The translations under genes and the position numbers were made by a program. Shown piece by piece: positions 29,592 to 40,929 of a stretch of DNA of 54,445 nt. Source of the stretch: Hirsutella rhossiliensis. Lineage: Eukaryota; Ascomycota; Sordariomycetes; Hypocreales; Ophiocordycipitaceae. The notes beneath the pieces are model-generated. The model made no database searches. It had not been told where the DNA came from and worked only from the letters and a program-made list of their open reading frames with translations. How positions within the stretch are numbered: the stretch's first letter is position 1; every line of letters starts with the position of its first letter. The DNA lies in NCBI RefSeq assembly GCF_020360975.1, contig NW_025408701.1:1-54445 (forward strand), read 5' to 3'.

Positions 29592-29649
29592 CATACATAC
29601 ATACATACTTGGTCCGTGCACGACGACAAAATGTCACTGACGACGCCTC

Positions 29650-30246
29650 CGACAAGATGGACAAATTAAAAAAGAAGGGGTAGGCAAATCTTGCGTGTTT
29701 TATTCCAAAAAGAGGAGGGAAATCAGACGGGGAATTTACACGAAATCTCACACCACAGCCCCTTCTTCCCCCTTCAAGACATTGTTCTTCACCCAATGCT
29801 TCAAGCATTCTCCCTTTTCAATTTGGTCCGCATCCAATTGTGCCCTTTCCCAGGAGATCGTACGACGAGCCCCTGAAAACCCGTTCCGGCTCATCACTCA
29901 TCGCTGGCATTGATAGGATATCTATTGCCATTCGTGATAACTTCGGCCATCGTTTCCTATGTCGCTCTTGAAGCCACCATGATAAGGCAGTTGTTGGCGC
30001 AATGTCGTATGGATCACCTGAGATGTAATCTTCATACTCGTCTTGACTTGTAGGTCGAGCACAATTCTGCAGATTTCTCGAAATACGATCAAATGCATCA
30101 AGATCATTGTTTTCCTCTTCGTCAAGTGCCTGATACGAAATTGTACCGTCGTTTGTATCTCGGTATGAGTGCCACAGGTCTTTGACCTGTTTGAAAGCAG
30201 TTTTATGCCACTTCTTCTTCCAATTTGAGTGAATGTACGTCGTACG
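29650..30246 (-). pseudogene. hAT-2 transposase, C-terminal dimerisation part
   Basis: Corresponds to 1600-2230 of hAT-1. It includes sequence for the dimerisation domain near 29880-29935 (the AIDILSIPAMSDEPER-type signature) and LDADQIEKGECLKHWV-like residues near 29780-29860. Interrupted from the rest of the gene by gypsy-2 at 30247. Confidence 0.75.
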
Positions 30247-30406
30247 TGTGAGGAACGATCATGTGACTTTCATACTTTATGAAAGGTCCCTTTTATTCAT
30301 GTAAATAGCGAAAGTCAGAGTCTTCCTTAGGAACCTCTTTCTCTCTTGTAGACAATCACTTTACCCAAGTCGCACTCGACCTTGTTCGTGCACTTGTACC
30401 GTCACA
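30247..30406 (+). repeat. gypsy-2 5' LTR
   Basis: 160 bp, TGTGAGGAAC...CCGTCACA. Contains GTAGACAAT (30348-30356), the partner of the primer-binding site. Confidence 0.95.
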
Positions 30407-30407
30407 T

Positions 30408-30416
30408 ATTGTCTAC
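30408..30416 (+). promoter_or_regulatory. self-priming primer-binding site of gypsy-2
   Basis: ATTGTCTAC, one base after the LTR end, is the exact reverse complement of GTAGACAAT at 30348-30356, 101 nt into the LTR. Same layout as in gypsy-1 (TATTG..CTACC right after the LTR), although the two matched sequences differ. Fits Tf1-type self-primed reverse transcription, with the mRNA start predicted near 30347. Confidence 0.75.
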
Positions 30417-30653
30417 CGACTACCCTTCCTCAATAGACCACTGTCCGCGACGTGACTATTGATTTCGATACCTCTAACCTCACCAAAACACCCTGCAACC
30501 AAATTTCCACCTAAACCACCACCACCGCACCAAATTCACCAATCAACGAATCAGCAAACCAACAAACCAACAAATCACAATCGCAAAGTCAACTAAAACG
30601 TAACGAAACTGTCGAACGCCACCTGCACTATAGCCATCACCGTCAACAACCCA

Positions 30654-31760
30654 ATGGCTACCGCTACCCCACACCCGTCGATCGAGTGCCCCCTGCCCCT
30701 CCTCAACGCCAGCAATACCGATGAAACGTTCCGAAATGCCTTTGTTGCTAACCCAGCCGGTCTCATGAAAGAAGTCTTCCTCGTATGCAATGCCGCATAC
30801 AGTATGCAAGCGGTAATCGATTCACTACGTGCCTCGACCACGACGACAAATAGGGCAATGGAGGACCTCCAAACCCGCCTAGAAAACACGCTCATTTCTA
30901 AAAGTGATGGAGACGCAATGATCGCCCGTCTTATGGCAGAAAATGAAGCGTACATAAAGATCATTCAGTCAAGGAGCTTCACACCGCACACCAGAACACC
31001 CTGATCCTGAGGCCTTCACCGGAGAGGACCCCACGCTTCTGCCGAATTTCCTCCAGCACCTCGAGTTGAAGCTCGAAATGAATAAAGATTGGTGGAACTC
31101 GGAACCTCAACGTATGGGATATGTCGTCTCATGCCTTAAAGGCAAAGCACATGACCAAGTCCGCTACAACATTAAAGATGGGGTGGTTCTCTTCGACGAT
31201 GTCAATGCCATAAAAACACCCTTCAGTCAGCCTTCGGGGATATTGACGCTAAAGCTACCGCCCAACTCAAAATCTTTGACATGAAACAAGGCCATAGATC
31301 CCTTACGACATTCCTCCCGAATGGTATGCCGTCGCCAAGCTCACCGACTGGGATAGTGGGGCGCTCATTGCTCACCTCCGACGTGCCCTCCACGACAACG
31401 TTATCTGGAGACTTTCTCTCACTAAGGGCAAAGATACTCCTACCGAAATTAGTCAATTTATGGACCTTGTCCGTATCTGCGATAACGAATGCCGTCAAGT
31501 CAATGCCAATTACTTCAAGAAAAACACCGACAACTCAGCAAGTCACAATGCAACCTTACAACCCTCCACTACGCCACAATCGACGACCTCTAACGGCGGG
31601 GATTCAATGGATTTGAGCGTCATCACCTGGGGGGCCAAAGATGTCGCCTCTGGTCGTAGACCCCAAACGGAAGCAGAGAGAGGGGGACGCAGAGCCCATT
31701 GCACAAAGCATGGGCTCTGCCATTGGTGCAGCTCAGGCAAACATCGTTCCTCAATTGCGA
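30654..31760 (+). pseudogene. gypsy-2 gag (frameshifted)
   Basis: Start at the ATG at 30654 (MATATPHPSIECPLP). Helical N-terminus; then in other frames PEAFTGEDPTLLPNFLQHLE-type capsid sequence (31010-31090), MGYVVSCLKGKAHDQVRYNI, and QFMDLVRICDNECRQV. A knuckle-like GLCHWCSSGKHRSSI (about 31710-31750) has the first two Cys and the His, with the fourth ligand lost or out of frame. This is the retrotransposon Gag (UBN2-like) architecture of fungal chromoviruses. Confidence 0.75.
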
Positions 31761-31849
31761 CACCGCACCATGGAGGACGGAAAAGTGTAGTCTCCGACGG
31801 AAGTCGCCGCAGGAGACGCAAGAAAAAGGGCGATCTACTGCTCTCTTCT

Positions 31850-32610
31850 CTGGACACTAACCAAGCTCATTTGCTACTGCCTTGTAACCTAATCGAAGAC
31901 AATTCCACTCTGATTAAAACCGAAGCAATGCTTGACTCAGGTGCCACTGGAAAGGGTTTGTAGACGAATCCTTCGCGCACGCCAACAAACTCACGCTTTA
32001 TGAACTACGAAACCGTCGCCGGCTGAACGTAGTCGATGGAAGACCCTCCTCGGCTGGCGATATCACTCATGTGGTGAAACTCAACATGGAAATCAAGGGA
32101 CACAGGGAAGATGCTATTTTACGTAACGAAGCTTGGGAAGTACAATGTCATACTCGGAAAACCCTGGCTGACAGATCACAACCCAATCGTCAATTGGAGC
32201 ACGAATGTGGTCACTTTCAACTCTGATCACTGCCGCAAATACTGCATGGAGAAAGGACAATACCAACTGCCTGTTTCTGGAGCTCCCTCTTTGTCAATTT
32301 CTGCAACCACGACTATACTGGCACGCCCATCAATCCCCCGAAGAGTCGGCGCAGCCGCATTCCATATGCTGACCAAAAACCGCGACGTCGACGTATTCTC
32401 ACTATCACTGTATGAGATCGACAAAAGGCTGGCTGAACTTGGAGTCATCACAGAAGCCTCCACCTTCGTAGAACCTAAAGCACGCCGAAGGGTCCGATTC
32501 GACTCTGCACTCACAGACATGGACAAGATGAACCGAGAACTCCAGCTACAGGACGGAATCACCTCCCTTGACCCCAAGGACCAACAAACACAGGAACTCT
32601 GAGCTTCCCG
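31850..32610 (+). pseudogene. gypsy-2 aspartic protease region
   Basis: Contains TEAMLDSGATGKGL with the catalytic DSG (about 31920-31960), a shift at the end of it, then LGKYNVILGKPWLTDHNPIV (about 32125-32190), the conserved C-terminal protease motif, followed by a linker up to the stop at about 32602. Confidence 0.8.
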
Positions 32611-32626
32611 GAAAACAGCAGCCGAT

Positions 32627-34401
32627 ATGTACCTTTCAGGGGCATCACTCGAAGACATTCACAAAGCCCTCGAACCCAAGACTTTGATCGATCCTGCAAC
32701 AAAAGTACCCCAACACTACCATGAATTTTTGAAAGCATTCGACCAATCAGAAGCGGATAAACTCCCCCCACACCGAGACTGCGACCACGAAATTGAACTT
32801 CAACCTGGAACGACTCCACCACATGGACCTCTGTACGGGATGTCACAAGACGAACTTCTCGTCCTCCGGAAATTCCTTCAGGAAAACCTTGATAAGGGTT
32901 TCATACGCGCTAGCACCTCACCGGCAGCCTCGCCAGTGTTATTTGCAAAGAAACCAGGAGGGGCCTTCGTTTTGCGTGGACTACCGAGCTCTTAACGCGA
33001 TAACCATCAAGAACCGTTACCCCCTACCGTTGATCCAGGAGACCCTTTCCCAGCTAAGCCAAGCCAAGTATTTCACCAAACTCGATGTCGTCGCAGCGTT
33101 TAATCGAATCCGCATCAAGGAGGGTCAGGAATGGATGACGGCGTTCAACACAAGATATGGTCTCTTCGAGAGCATGGTGATGCCTTTGGACTATCAAACG
33201 CCCCGGCTACCTTTCAAGCTCGAATTAACGAAGTCTTACGCCCATTCCTTGATAGATATTGCACGGCCTACATCGACGACATTCTCATCTACTCAGACGA
33301 CCTTGCCACCCACAGACTCCACGTCAAATCAGTACTCCAAGCACTTGAAGCCGCAGGCCTACAACTTGACGTCAAGAAATGCGAATTCGAGACTACTGAA
33401 GTCAAATACCTGGGCATGATCATCTCAACCACTGGAGTACGGATGGACCCAGAGAAAGTCAACTGTCTCATCAACTGGGAGGCCCCTATCAATGTCAAAG
33501 ATGTCCAAGCCTTTTTAGGATTCTCAAATTTCTACAGACGGTTCATCAAGGGATTTTCACGCATCGTACGACCACTTGTTGCCCTGACACGGAAGCTAGT
33601 CAAATGGAACTGGACTTCATCTTGCCAAGAAGCATTCGATATGCTCAAAAATAGCTTCACTTCAGCGCCAATCCTCAGACACTTCGACCCCGCAAGAGAA
33701 GTGTTTGTCGAATGCGACGCGTCCGATTTTGTGTCTTCGGGTATTCTCTCCAGGAAGACGATCAAGGAGTGCTACACCCAGTGGCTTTCATGTCCAAGAA
33801 GTACGACCCCGCTGAGTGCAATTACGAGATATATGACAAAGAACTTTTGGCTATTGTACGCTGCTTCGAATGCTGGAGACCCGAACTCCAAGGCACACAC
33901 CACCAGATTACAGTCATCACTGACCATGCCAACCTTCGATATTTCATGACAACCAAGCAACTTTCAAGACGACAAGTCAGGTGGAGCGAATTCCTATCAC
34001 AGTTCCAATTCGCTATCAAGTCAGTGCCTGGGAAAGAGAACGGAAAGCCTGACTCACTCACACGGAGATCACAAGACTTACCGAAAGATGAAAATGACGA
34101 CCGCATCCAGTACCAACAACAGTCGCTGCTTAAGCCTTCCAACATAGACTCCTCTGTACAAGAACAACTAAGGCTTGACCCCGAGCTCTCAGAGCTCTTT
34201 GCAAATCTCTCCTGGGAACAAGAGATTGCACTATGTCCCGCCATTCTTGACGAAATTCAGCCAGAACCAATCAACCACAAAATCACAAGACTTCTAGACA
34301 AGGGCTATGAGGAGGACGAATGGTGGATGAAAATCAGGACGAGATGCTCAAACCCCATGGAATTCCCCACTCAAAGGAAGTTTCTCTATCGGAATGCATG
34401 A
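32627..34401 (+). pseudogene. gypsy-2 reverse transcriptase and RNase H
   Basis: RT begins with HYHEFLKAFDQSEADKLPPH and HGPLYGMSQDELLVLRKFLQ (32715-32880). Then [72 protein letters not shown], and the catalytic YIDDILIYSDD (about 33270-33300). RNase H follows with [17 protein letters not shown] (about 33705-33755), [20 protein letters not shown] and [20 protein letters not shown] (about 33820-33970). Frameshifts near 32980, 33190 and 33750. Confidence 0.9.
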
Positions 34402-35892
34402 TAAACGAAGGCCGATTATATTTCCGAGAGAGGCTATACGTACCCGCAGGCGAACTACGGACCCTTCTCACTCAACTCGCCCATGACAGCGTCGAATCAG
34501 GCCACCCGGAAAAACAAGCTATACGAACTCATTTCACGCTCTTATTGGTGGCCAAAGCTTAGCGCCGATACGAAACAATTCACACGCAATTGCCACGGAT
34601 GTCTGAGGAACAAAACCTCCCAGTTGCGGTACCAGGGGACATTGAAACCGCTCCCAATTCCCTTGCAAAGATGGAGAGACTTATCCGTTGACTTCATTGG
34701 CCCAATTCAGCGCACAGCTCGTGGATTCAACGCAATCATGGTGGTAGTCGATAGGCTGTCAAAGGACAGACATTTCACGCCCTGCAAGACCGACATGAAA
34801 ACACATGACTTGGCAACACTCTTCGTACGAGATGTCTGGAAACTCCATGGACTACCGGATTCAATCGTGTCTGATAGAGGACCACTGTTTGTCTCGGAAT
34901 TCTGGAAAGCGGTTTGCCACCGTCTACGGATCAATATCAGCCTTTCTACAGCATATCACCCCGAAACTGACGGCCAGACGGAAAACGCTAACTCATTTCT
35001 CGAACAATACCTTCGCCAATATGTTAGCTTTGCTCAGGACGACTGGGACGAGTGGCTCCCATTGGCCGAATTCGCAGCCCGTAACGTTGTCAGCGATTCA
35101 ACGGGAATGTCCCCATTTTTGCGAACACAGGCTATCACCCCGAATGAGCTTTGGTCCCCTCGCGCAATACCACTCGCGGCATCCAAAGACCTGGCAGAAC
35201 GCTGCAACGAGGGGAACGAATTTGTCGCCAAGATGCAAGAAATCACTGATCTACTTCGGACAAACCTGCTCTCAGCTCAAGCCTCACAAGAGCAGTTCGC
35301 CAACGCAAATAGATCACCGGCGCCAGCTTACCGAGTTGGAGACATGGTGCTACTTAGCACACGCAACATTGATTCAGCCCGACCCATCCCAAAACTAGAT
35401 CACAAGTTCATTGGCCCTTTTCGAATCGAGCGCGTGCTCAACCCTCACTCCTACCAACTGAAGTTGCCACATGAACTAGACTCAATTCACAATTCATTTC
35501 ACACCAACCTCCTGCGACCGTCACCAAACGACCCGCTCCCGGCCAATACAACACACCGCCCCACCAATAACGCTAGATGCAAAGGGGAGAAACTCTGGGC
35601 GATTGAAGAAATACTGGACTCGAAACGCACAAAACAGAAAGGCTTCCAGTACCATATACTATGGAGAGGCTTCGACCTTGAGCAGGCAACATGGGAACCA
35701 CTACACAACGTCGTCAACGCTCACATCGCCATCAAAGAGTTCGAGAAGCACAACAAAACAAACCCAGACCGACGAAACAAGAAGCGCAAAATGCTCGCCT
35801 ACAGGCTCAGCAAGACGTGGAAGAATCAGAAGCGATGGAGTAAAGGAGGCCCATGTGTGAGGGAACGATCATGTGACTTTCATACTTTATGA
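34320..35892 (+). CDS. gypsy-2 integrase with chromodomain
   Basis: Longest open frame of the element (to 35892, running into the LTR). HHCC zinc region from [11 protein letters not shown] to NCHGCLRNK (34480-34615, with one shift between the His and Cys pairs). Catalytic core with [11 protein letters not shown] (first Asp), [19 protein letters not shown] (second Asp) and [19 protein letters not shown] (Glu, about 34960-35010). Then the GPY/F-type segment [20 protein letters not shown]. The C-terminal chromodomain reads [12 protein letters not shown]...[19 protein letters not shown] (35595-35700). Chromodomains of this kind bind methylated histone H3 and steer insertion to heterochromatin, fitting the nested landing site here. 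Confidence 0.9.
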
Positions 35893-36018
35893 AAGGTCCC
35901 GCTTTTATTCATGTAAATAGCGAAAGTCAGAGTCTTCCTTAGGAACCTCTTTCTCTCTTGTAGACAATCACTTTACCCAAGTCGCACTCGACCTTGTTCG
36001 TGCACTTGTACCGTCACA
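35856..36018 (+). repeat. gypsy-2 3' LTR
   Basis: 163 bp, identical to the 5' LTR apart from one extra G near the start and an inserted GC after GGTCCC. Confidence 0.95.
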
Positions 36019-37863
36019 GTACGATAGCTTGGATGAAGGACCAAAGCAGCCGCGTAATAGGGCGAATTCTCTGTCTTGCTGTAATATTTATCGAAGACTT
36101 CCACCCTTCCGGATCCTGGGGAAAGTTCTGGGTCTGATTTATATGAGATCTATTACACCATATTAGCGTTCACGTGAAGATATCAGACAAGAATGTATGT
36201 TACCAAAGCCTCATCAAAACATCGGATCAAGACGTCCATCGTGAACAGCACTTTATCAAGCGTGGCGTGATCCCCTTGCGTTGCCAGTGTTGCTCGTGAA
36301 AACGGTTGAAGGATCTCTTTAATCGTGCGGAGCCGAGTCCAATCTTCTGGTGATAGAAAATCGGCAGAGAGATCTGCAAAGTGATTCTTGGTGTAGGTGT
36401 CCAGGGCACCTGCAATTCCCTTCTCTGTGGCAACGTGCAGCATTTGGTACCAACTATTCCACCTTGTACGATTATCAAGTGGAATCCCTCTCCCTGCGAG
36501 CTCGTTGAATTCCTTGGTTCGTCCTGCGAACTTCGAATATTGATAACCAGGTTGTGGAGCTTTCCAAGTGGGCCGAGAAGCCGAAACTCGGCGCGCTGTT
36601 TTGGATTCCTTCAAGTTCTTCTCCGTTATCGTACTGTTCGCACCGTTTCGAGTCTAGAGAGCCTTGGAACAGGAACGCTTGAACTGCCAAGTTAATAATG
36701 TGGCCCATACATCGGAGACGGTGGACTTCGGGATCCCAATCAATGCCCTCCTCTTCCTTGAGGCATGTACTGAATGCACGGCAAAGGGTATCATTCGTAC
36801 TCGAGTTATCACCCACAACACTACCAATGCGTCGCACAATGCCAAAATCTCGCAGAACTGGCATAAGAGTAATAAACTGCTCTTCTCCTGAGTGGTTGGC
36901 TACCGGCCGAAGAGCAAGGAGTGTTTTTTTTTCGTGCTTCTTGAACATGGTCGACAAAATGAGCGCAAATTCCGAGAAGAAGAAGTCGATTGGGAGAAGT
37001 CCAAATATCAAGTGAAAGATGGACCTTGGACATTGCCGACTGGAGCTTCTTTCGTACGATTTTCTTTGCAGATTGGAATTGCTGATCAATGATTCCTGGA
37101 ATAGTTGAGTGGGCTGAGGGGAGAAAGTCCTTCGCGACAGGATTCAAGGTAGAAATGAAGAGGTGAAATTCCGAGATTCAACTATTCGGTATGGGAGGTT
37201 TAGTATGACGACTAACCAAGCTAGCGCTTTATTGATCTTTTCTTCGTCAAGGTAGCCTTTGAAGACCTGGGACTCAATCTCTGTCGCACGGCCCAGATCC
37301 CGCGCTTGCCCATAGAGTTGATCAAACCCTTCGATGATGGACGATTGAAGAGGAGATAAATTCTCTACGACATTGATGTCGTGCTTGCCCTCAAGGTGTT
37401 TTCGAAAATTGGTGGTAACCGAAGTGCTGTAGGGATCCTCCTGGGGACAATGAAGACAATACATGAGGCGGTTCCTGCCTTTGAACTCCGCTTCCCCTTT
37501 CACTGCCGGACGAGCATGTTTCCATGTTCCAAAGGCGGTTTTCCCTCTTGTATTGCGAGATGTAGACGTGGAAGAATCTGAAATAATGGATTCAGAATCG
37601 AAGAAGGATAACACAGACTCAGAATCCATCGTCGCGAGGTGATAATATGGTGTGGGTTGGTGGGGAAGATGATTTCGTGGATGTGGGGATTTTTTGCGGG
37701 GTTCAAGCCCCCTGGAATAAGGTACAGCAAACATGGGCTTACAACGATTACGGTGAACAAGGACTCTTGTAAATAACCCTGTGGGAACCCTGTTAGTGGC
37801 GTGGTTTAGCCAATAATATGGAAATACATGGATCCATATCCATACCTTTTCCATGCCATTCAT
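36019..37863 (-). pseudogene. hAT-2 transposase, N-terminal and middle parts
   Basis: Transposase of the hAT family. Start near 37630 (MDSESVLSFFDSESI). BED zinc finger with CLHCPQEDPYSTSVTTNFRK and HLEGKH (about 37385-37465; C-x2-C...H-x4-H). Then VENLSPLQSSIIEGFDQLYG; LILSTMFKKHEKKTLLALRP; VVGDNSSTNDTLCRAFSTC and HRLRCMGHIINLAVQAFLFQ (about 36660-36800, the hAT catalytic/insertion region); and LDNRTRWNSWYQML (36450-36490). Frames change several times. The C-terminal part continues beyond the gypsy-2 insertion. Confidence 0.8.
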
Positions 37864-37904
37864 GGAAAGGGTATTTCCATATTTAGATATGGAAAACCAC
37901 CCTG

Positions 37905-38579
37905 ATTGTGCTCCCTGATGAAAGCCGGACTGTAGGTGTTGGCGGCAAGTAATATGACAGGTGCTTGGGACTCTTCAAAGGTGTAGACGCCTTTTCCCGG
38001 CCCAGCAGCCTTGACTTGAAAACTGCGTTGAACATAGTGGCAATCCCGATGGAACCCTATGCAAACGTTGCACCGAGGTTTGCTTGCGTCGCACTTTGTG
38101 TGCTTTTGGCGACAAGATTCGCACGATGTAAATGGCTTCTTCGTCCGCAACACTTGAGGCGGCACCCCAGTTAAGGAAGTGTCGAAACGAAACTTAACCG
38201 GTATGAATACTCCCTCTTTATGAACCATTTTGCATAAAGACCAGCGATCACTTCTGCCTGCAGTTAGAAATGCCAGCATTATTGCGTGGAGCGTGCACTC
38301 ACCTGCCGACCTTTATGAGCCGCTTCGGTAGGACTTGACGCCGCGTTATACTTAGAGGGGGGACGCCTTTACGTAGGAGAGGATTTTGGTGGAAGTGAAA
38401 GCCGGATGAAACGATGGGCTTGGAGAACATAACAACATCCATGCCAGGTCTTAGGCAAGGGAAGTGTCTGGGAAAAGAGCCACTGAAGATTGCTAAGGCA
38501 GCTCCAGGCCTTTTATACCCTGGCTGCGCGCTGAAAATGGTACCTCTCATGCAGCCTTGTCGGGACTTGGACAGGGGAC
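37905..38579 (-). pseudogene. Zn2Cys6-type regulatory protein, cut by hAT-2
   Basis: Contains a full zinc binuclear cluster, CESCRQKHTKCDASKPRCNV then CIGFHRDC (CX2CX6CX6CX2CX6C, about 38055-38140), then YVQRSFQVKAAGPGKGVYTF, and the frame runs straight into the hAT terminus at 37904 after FIREHNQ. A candidate 45-bp intron (38258-38302, donor GTGAGT, acceptor CTGCAG) separates an upstream exon, but the phases do not fit without an indel (reading AHKGRQ + AEVIAGLYAKWFIKREYS in one solution). Such proteins are usually fungal transcription factors. The 3' part of the gene is not found left of the hAT element, whose left end is truncated. Confidence 0.7.
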
Positions 38580-38599
38580 GGTCGGTTTGCAACTTGTAC

Positions 38600-39092
38600 G
38601 ATTATACCTGTTCCGTGTTGGCGATATACCGTATCGATACACGTCACCGCGTAGTCTTCAACCACCTAGACCAAGCTGCTGTGTAATTTATTGCTTCGCA
38701 CATCTTTGATCTACGGATGAGCGATTTCACTTTATCGACGGCAGTCTGGCATCAACGCAATTGCGTTGCGCTTCTGAGAGAGGAGACATCTGTGCCAAGC
38801 CGGTTCTCAACGAAGTCGCCGGCTGCTGGGAAGGACGGATGTCTCTACGAGGTTCAATGGTCATTTCTACCTCTGTCAACTACATATATGTAAGGCCTAA
38901 TCATTCACTCCTTTCTATAAGCAGAGACAGCGACAAGACCATTCGTCCTTTCTTGAGAGCACCCTTGCGCGGACAGCATTGGCCACAAGACAGCTGTTTC
39001 AAATCGTGCGAAGCTTTGCCATAGCTCTCGCATGACTTAGATCGGAGCCAGACCATGCTTACAGCCTCAACTTCATATAATCCGACAAAGTT
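38600..39092. other. intergenic
   Basis: No convincing coding sequence on either strand. Confidence 0.5.
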
Positions 39093-40074
39093 TCATCGAC
39101 TGGCTGTGATAGTTAGTGATGTCCTGTCTGCATGGACGCTTGGGTGATTCTCACGACTTCTGGGTCGCCGGGATTTCCCATGACTACCGGCCGGAGTGAC
39201 ACGCACTGCTTGATCAACTACATCAAGTCCGTTGGTCGAGTAGCCTTGGGTGAGAAAAATGTGAAAGTCTTCGAGATAGTCGTTGTTGATAGGCCCGTCG
39301 AGGATTACATCGTGAGCGCGTTGAGGGTATCTCGTCATCCGTCCCATGGCAGTAATAAGTTGAATCAACTCGGCTTTGCATAGTGGCTTTAGGAACTCCC
39401 TCCTGGCGAAGGACAAGAATGGTTCGGGAGCTAAGTCCTTGTCAGGCATATTTAACATGCTTCGATCTTTTCCCGGCTCGATGGAACATCACGGGATCTA
39501 ACGCTTGCCGGTTCTGGCCCAAACCTGAAGTGATATTCGGAGAACTGGTTTGGCTGGGCTCGGCGTCGAGGCTATCATCAACACCGTTCTTGCCTTCCAA
39601 TCTACTATTTCTTCCTTTGAGTTAGTGGAGTTGCTTAGAAGATTGAATGTGACTGTTTTTGATGACGTACAAGTAGAAGTAACCGCTTAAATCCGCGTCG
39701 GAATTTACAGTCTTTCCGTGGACACGGCCCAGATGAGCACGGAAATTCTCGTTTCTTCTCCAAATTTTCGGTGGACGACTTTTCTCCTTGGACCACAGTA
39801 GGGACAGGTGTACCATTTTCCGGGTGAAGGGAGCTCGGAATGAACGGTCGTGAGTGCCGCCGGAGATCAGCGTTGAGCCAAACCCGTCCCGTGACCTGCC
39901 ACAGCCAGAATAGGGGCATTTGAAAGGCTTTTCGTGAATCCTGTTATGTTTTCTGGCCCGTGTTGAGTGCGCCATCTGAAGCTCATGAGGATTAAGCGCT
40001 CGCATCGGTAAACCCTGGGATTGATCGGTATAGACGGAAAGCAATCGACGGCGCAATCGTCGGACAAAAGACAT
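39093..40074 (-). pseudogene. C2H2 zinc-finger protein (frameshifted)
   Basis: Frame from 40074 (MSFVRRLRRRLLSVYTD). First finger-like part RARKHNRIHEKPFKCPYSGC then GRSRDGFGS, with ADLRRH in the next frame; second YTCPYCG...NFRAHLGRVHGKTV (about 39710-39800), giving C-x2-C...H-x4-H. Downstream in another frame GVDDSLDAEPSQTSSPNITS, then (39093-39458) NMPDKDLAPEPFLSFARREF and DYLEDFHIFLTQGYSTNGLD. I read these as one DNA-binding protein with a helical C-terminus, broken by at least three indels. A split into two genes is possible. Confidence 0.55.
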
Positions 40075-40929
40075 TCGTCTTTTCTCAATGCAGTGACGCG
40101 AAGTGCCTGCTTCTTAGTAGGATGTAATTGTAAGATAGAGAGTGGTAAACCCCATTCTTCCCGAGGCGAGCATTCCATTTACAGGTGAAAAGGAGAAGGC
40201 CGGACTGTTACTTGGAAATGGTAAGTAAGGAGGCTGCAGATGAAGTGGTCACTAGAACGGTGGCAGACAGGATTCGTTTCACGGCTTCCGCCTTCATCGA
40301 GTGGGCATCCTGTATGTTTGATGAACCTGCAGCCGAAAAACGGATGGTGTGTAGCTGGAGGCCGGAAGTGCTTCCGGTTAGCTAGCCAACCACCAATGGT
40401 GTCCAGGACGCTGCAGGCTTGTTGATGGGGGCTGACGCGTGCAGAGAAATTCAAATTGAGTGTTCTCGCGAAGAGAGGTGCAAGTGATGAATTGATTAAG
40501 TTCCTTAGATTCTTCCTCCTCCCTAACAAAAGTGACTTCTTATAGTTCTGTCACCTGTGGCTGCCTTGTGGTGGCGATGTCGCCACCCTGGCCGCCTAGA
40601 TGACGTTGTCGTCTAGAAGGTTCGATACCACCGCTTAACAACAACATTATTCATCCTTCTCAGTCACCTTTGCTAGAGTCAGCCCGATTAGGTAACCTTC
40701 GGACCTAGATCGTTAACCCGTTTTCACGACAAGTGTAATACCCTCAGCTGGGACACCGACATGAACCGCACTACCCTATCTCAGCAGGCGGCATCGACCA
40801 AATGAAAAAACAGGTCCCCATTCGCCTCTCAATTGTCACTCAAGCCGATCGAGGTGTAATAGTTCTCGAAATGTAATTAAAAGACAGTTTCACGGCCTTC
40901 ATGGTTCGTTCTTGCCGTGGCATCTTCGT
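40075..40929. other. intergenic
   Basis: Several short open frames with no recognisable motif. Presumed 5' region of the C2H2 gene and 3' region of the gene at 40930-41683. Confidence 0.4.

Larger units (their letters stand above)
30247..36018 (+). mobile_element. Ty3/gypsy chromovirus element 2, complete (5772 bp)
   Basis: LTRs at 30247-30406 and 35856-36018, flanked by a perfect 5-bp duplication GTACG (30242-30246 and 36019-36023). Domain order gag, protease, RT, RNase H, integrase with a C-terminal chromodomain identifies a fungal chromovirus. The LTRs differ only by three inserted bases, so the insertion is recent, yet the internal genes show several frameshifts. A purine-rich AAAGGAGG precedes the 3' LTR. 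Confidence 0.95.
29594..37904 (-). mobile_element. hAT element 2, split by gypsy-2, left end truncated
   Basis: Same family as hAT-1. The right end at 37904 has the inverted terminus ending AACCACCCTG preceded by the same 80-bp subterminal sequence as in hAT-1. The left part (29608-30246) matches hAT-1 from the string CTTGGTCCGTGCACGACGAC onward, but the left terminal repeat is replaced by a CATA microsatellite and an LTR remnant. Without the gypsy insertion the remaining element is about 2.5 kb. The right terminus lies within a Zn2Cys6 gene. Confidence 0.85.

Noticed and set aside
30247..36018. Endogenous retrovirus with an envelope gene
   Set aside because: No additional frame follows integrase; the chromodomain and domain order fit a fungal chromovirus retrotransposon.
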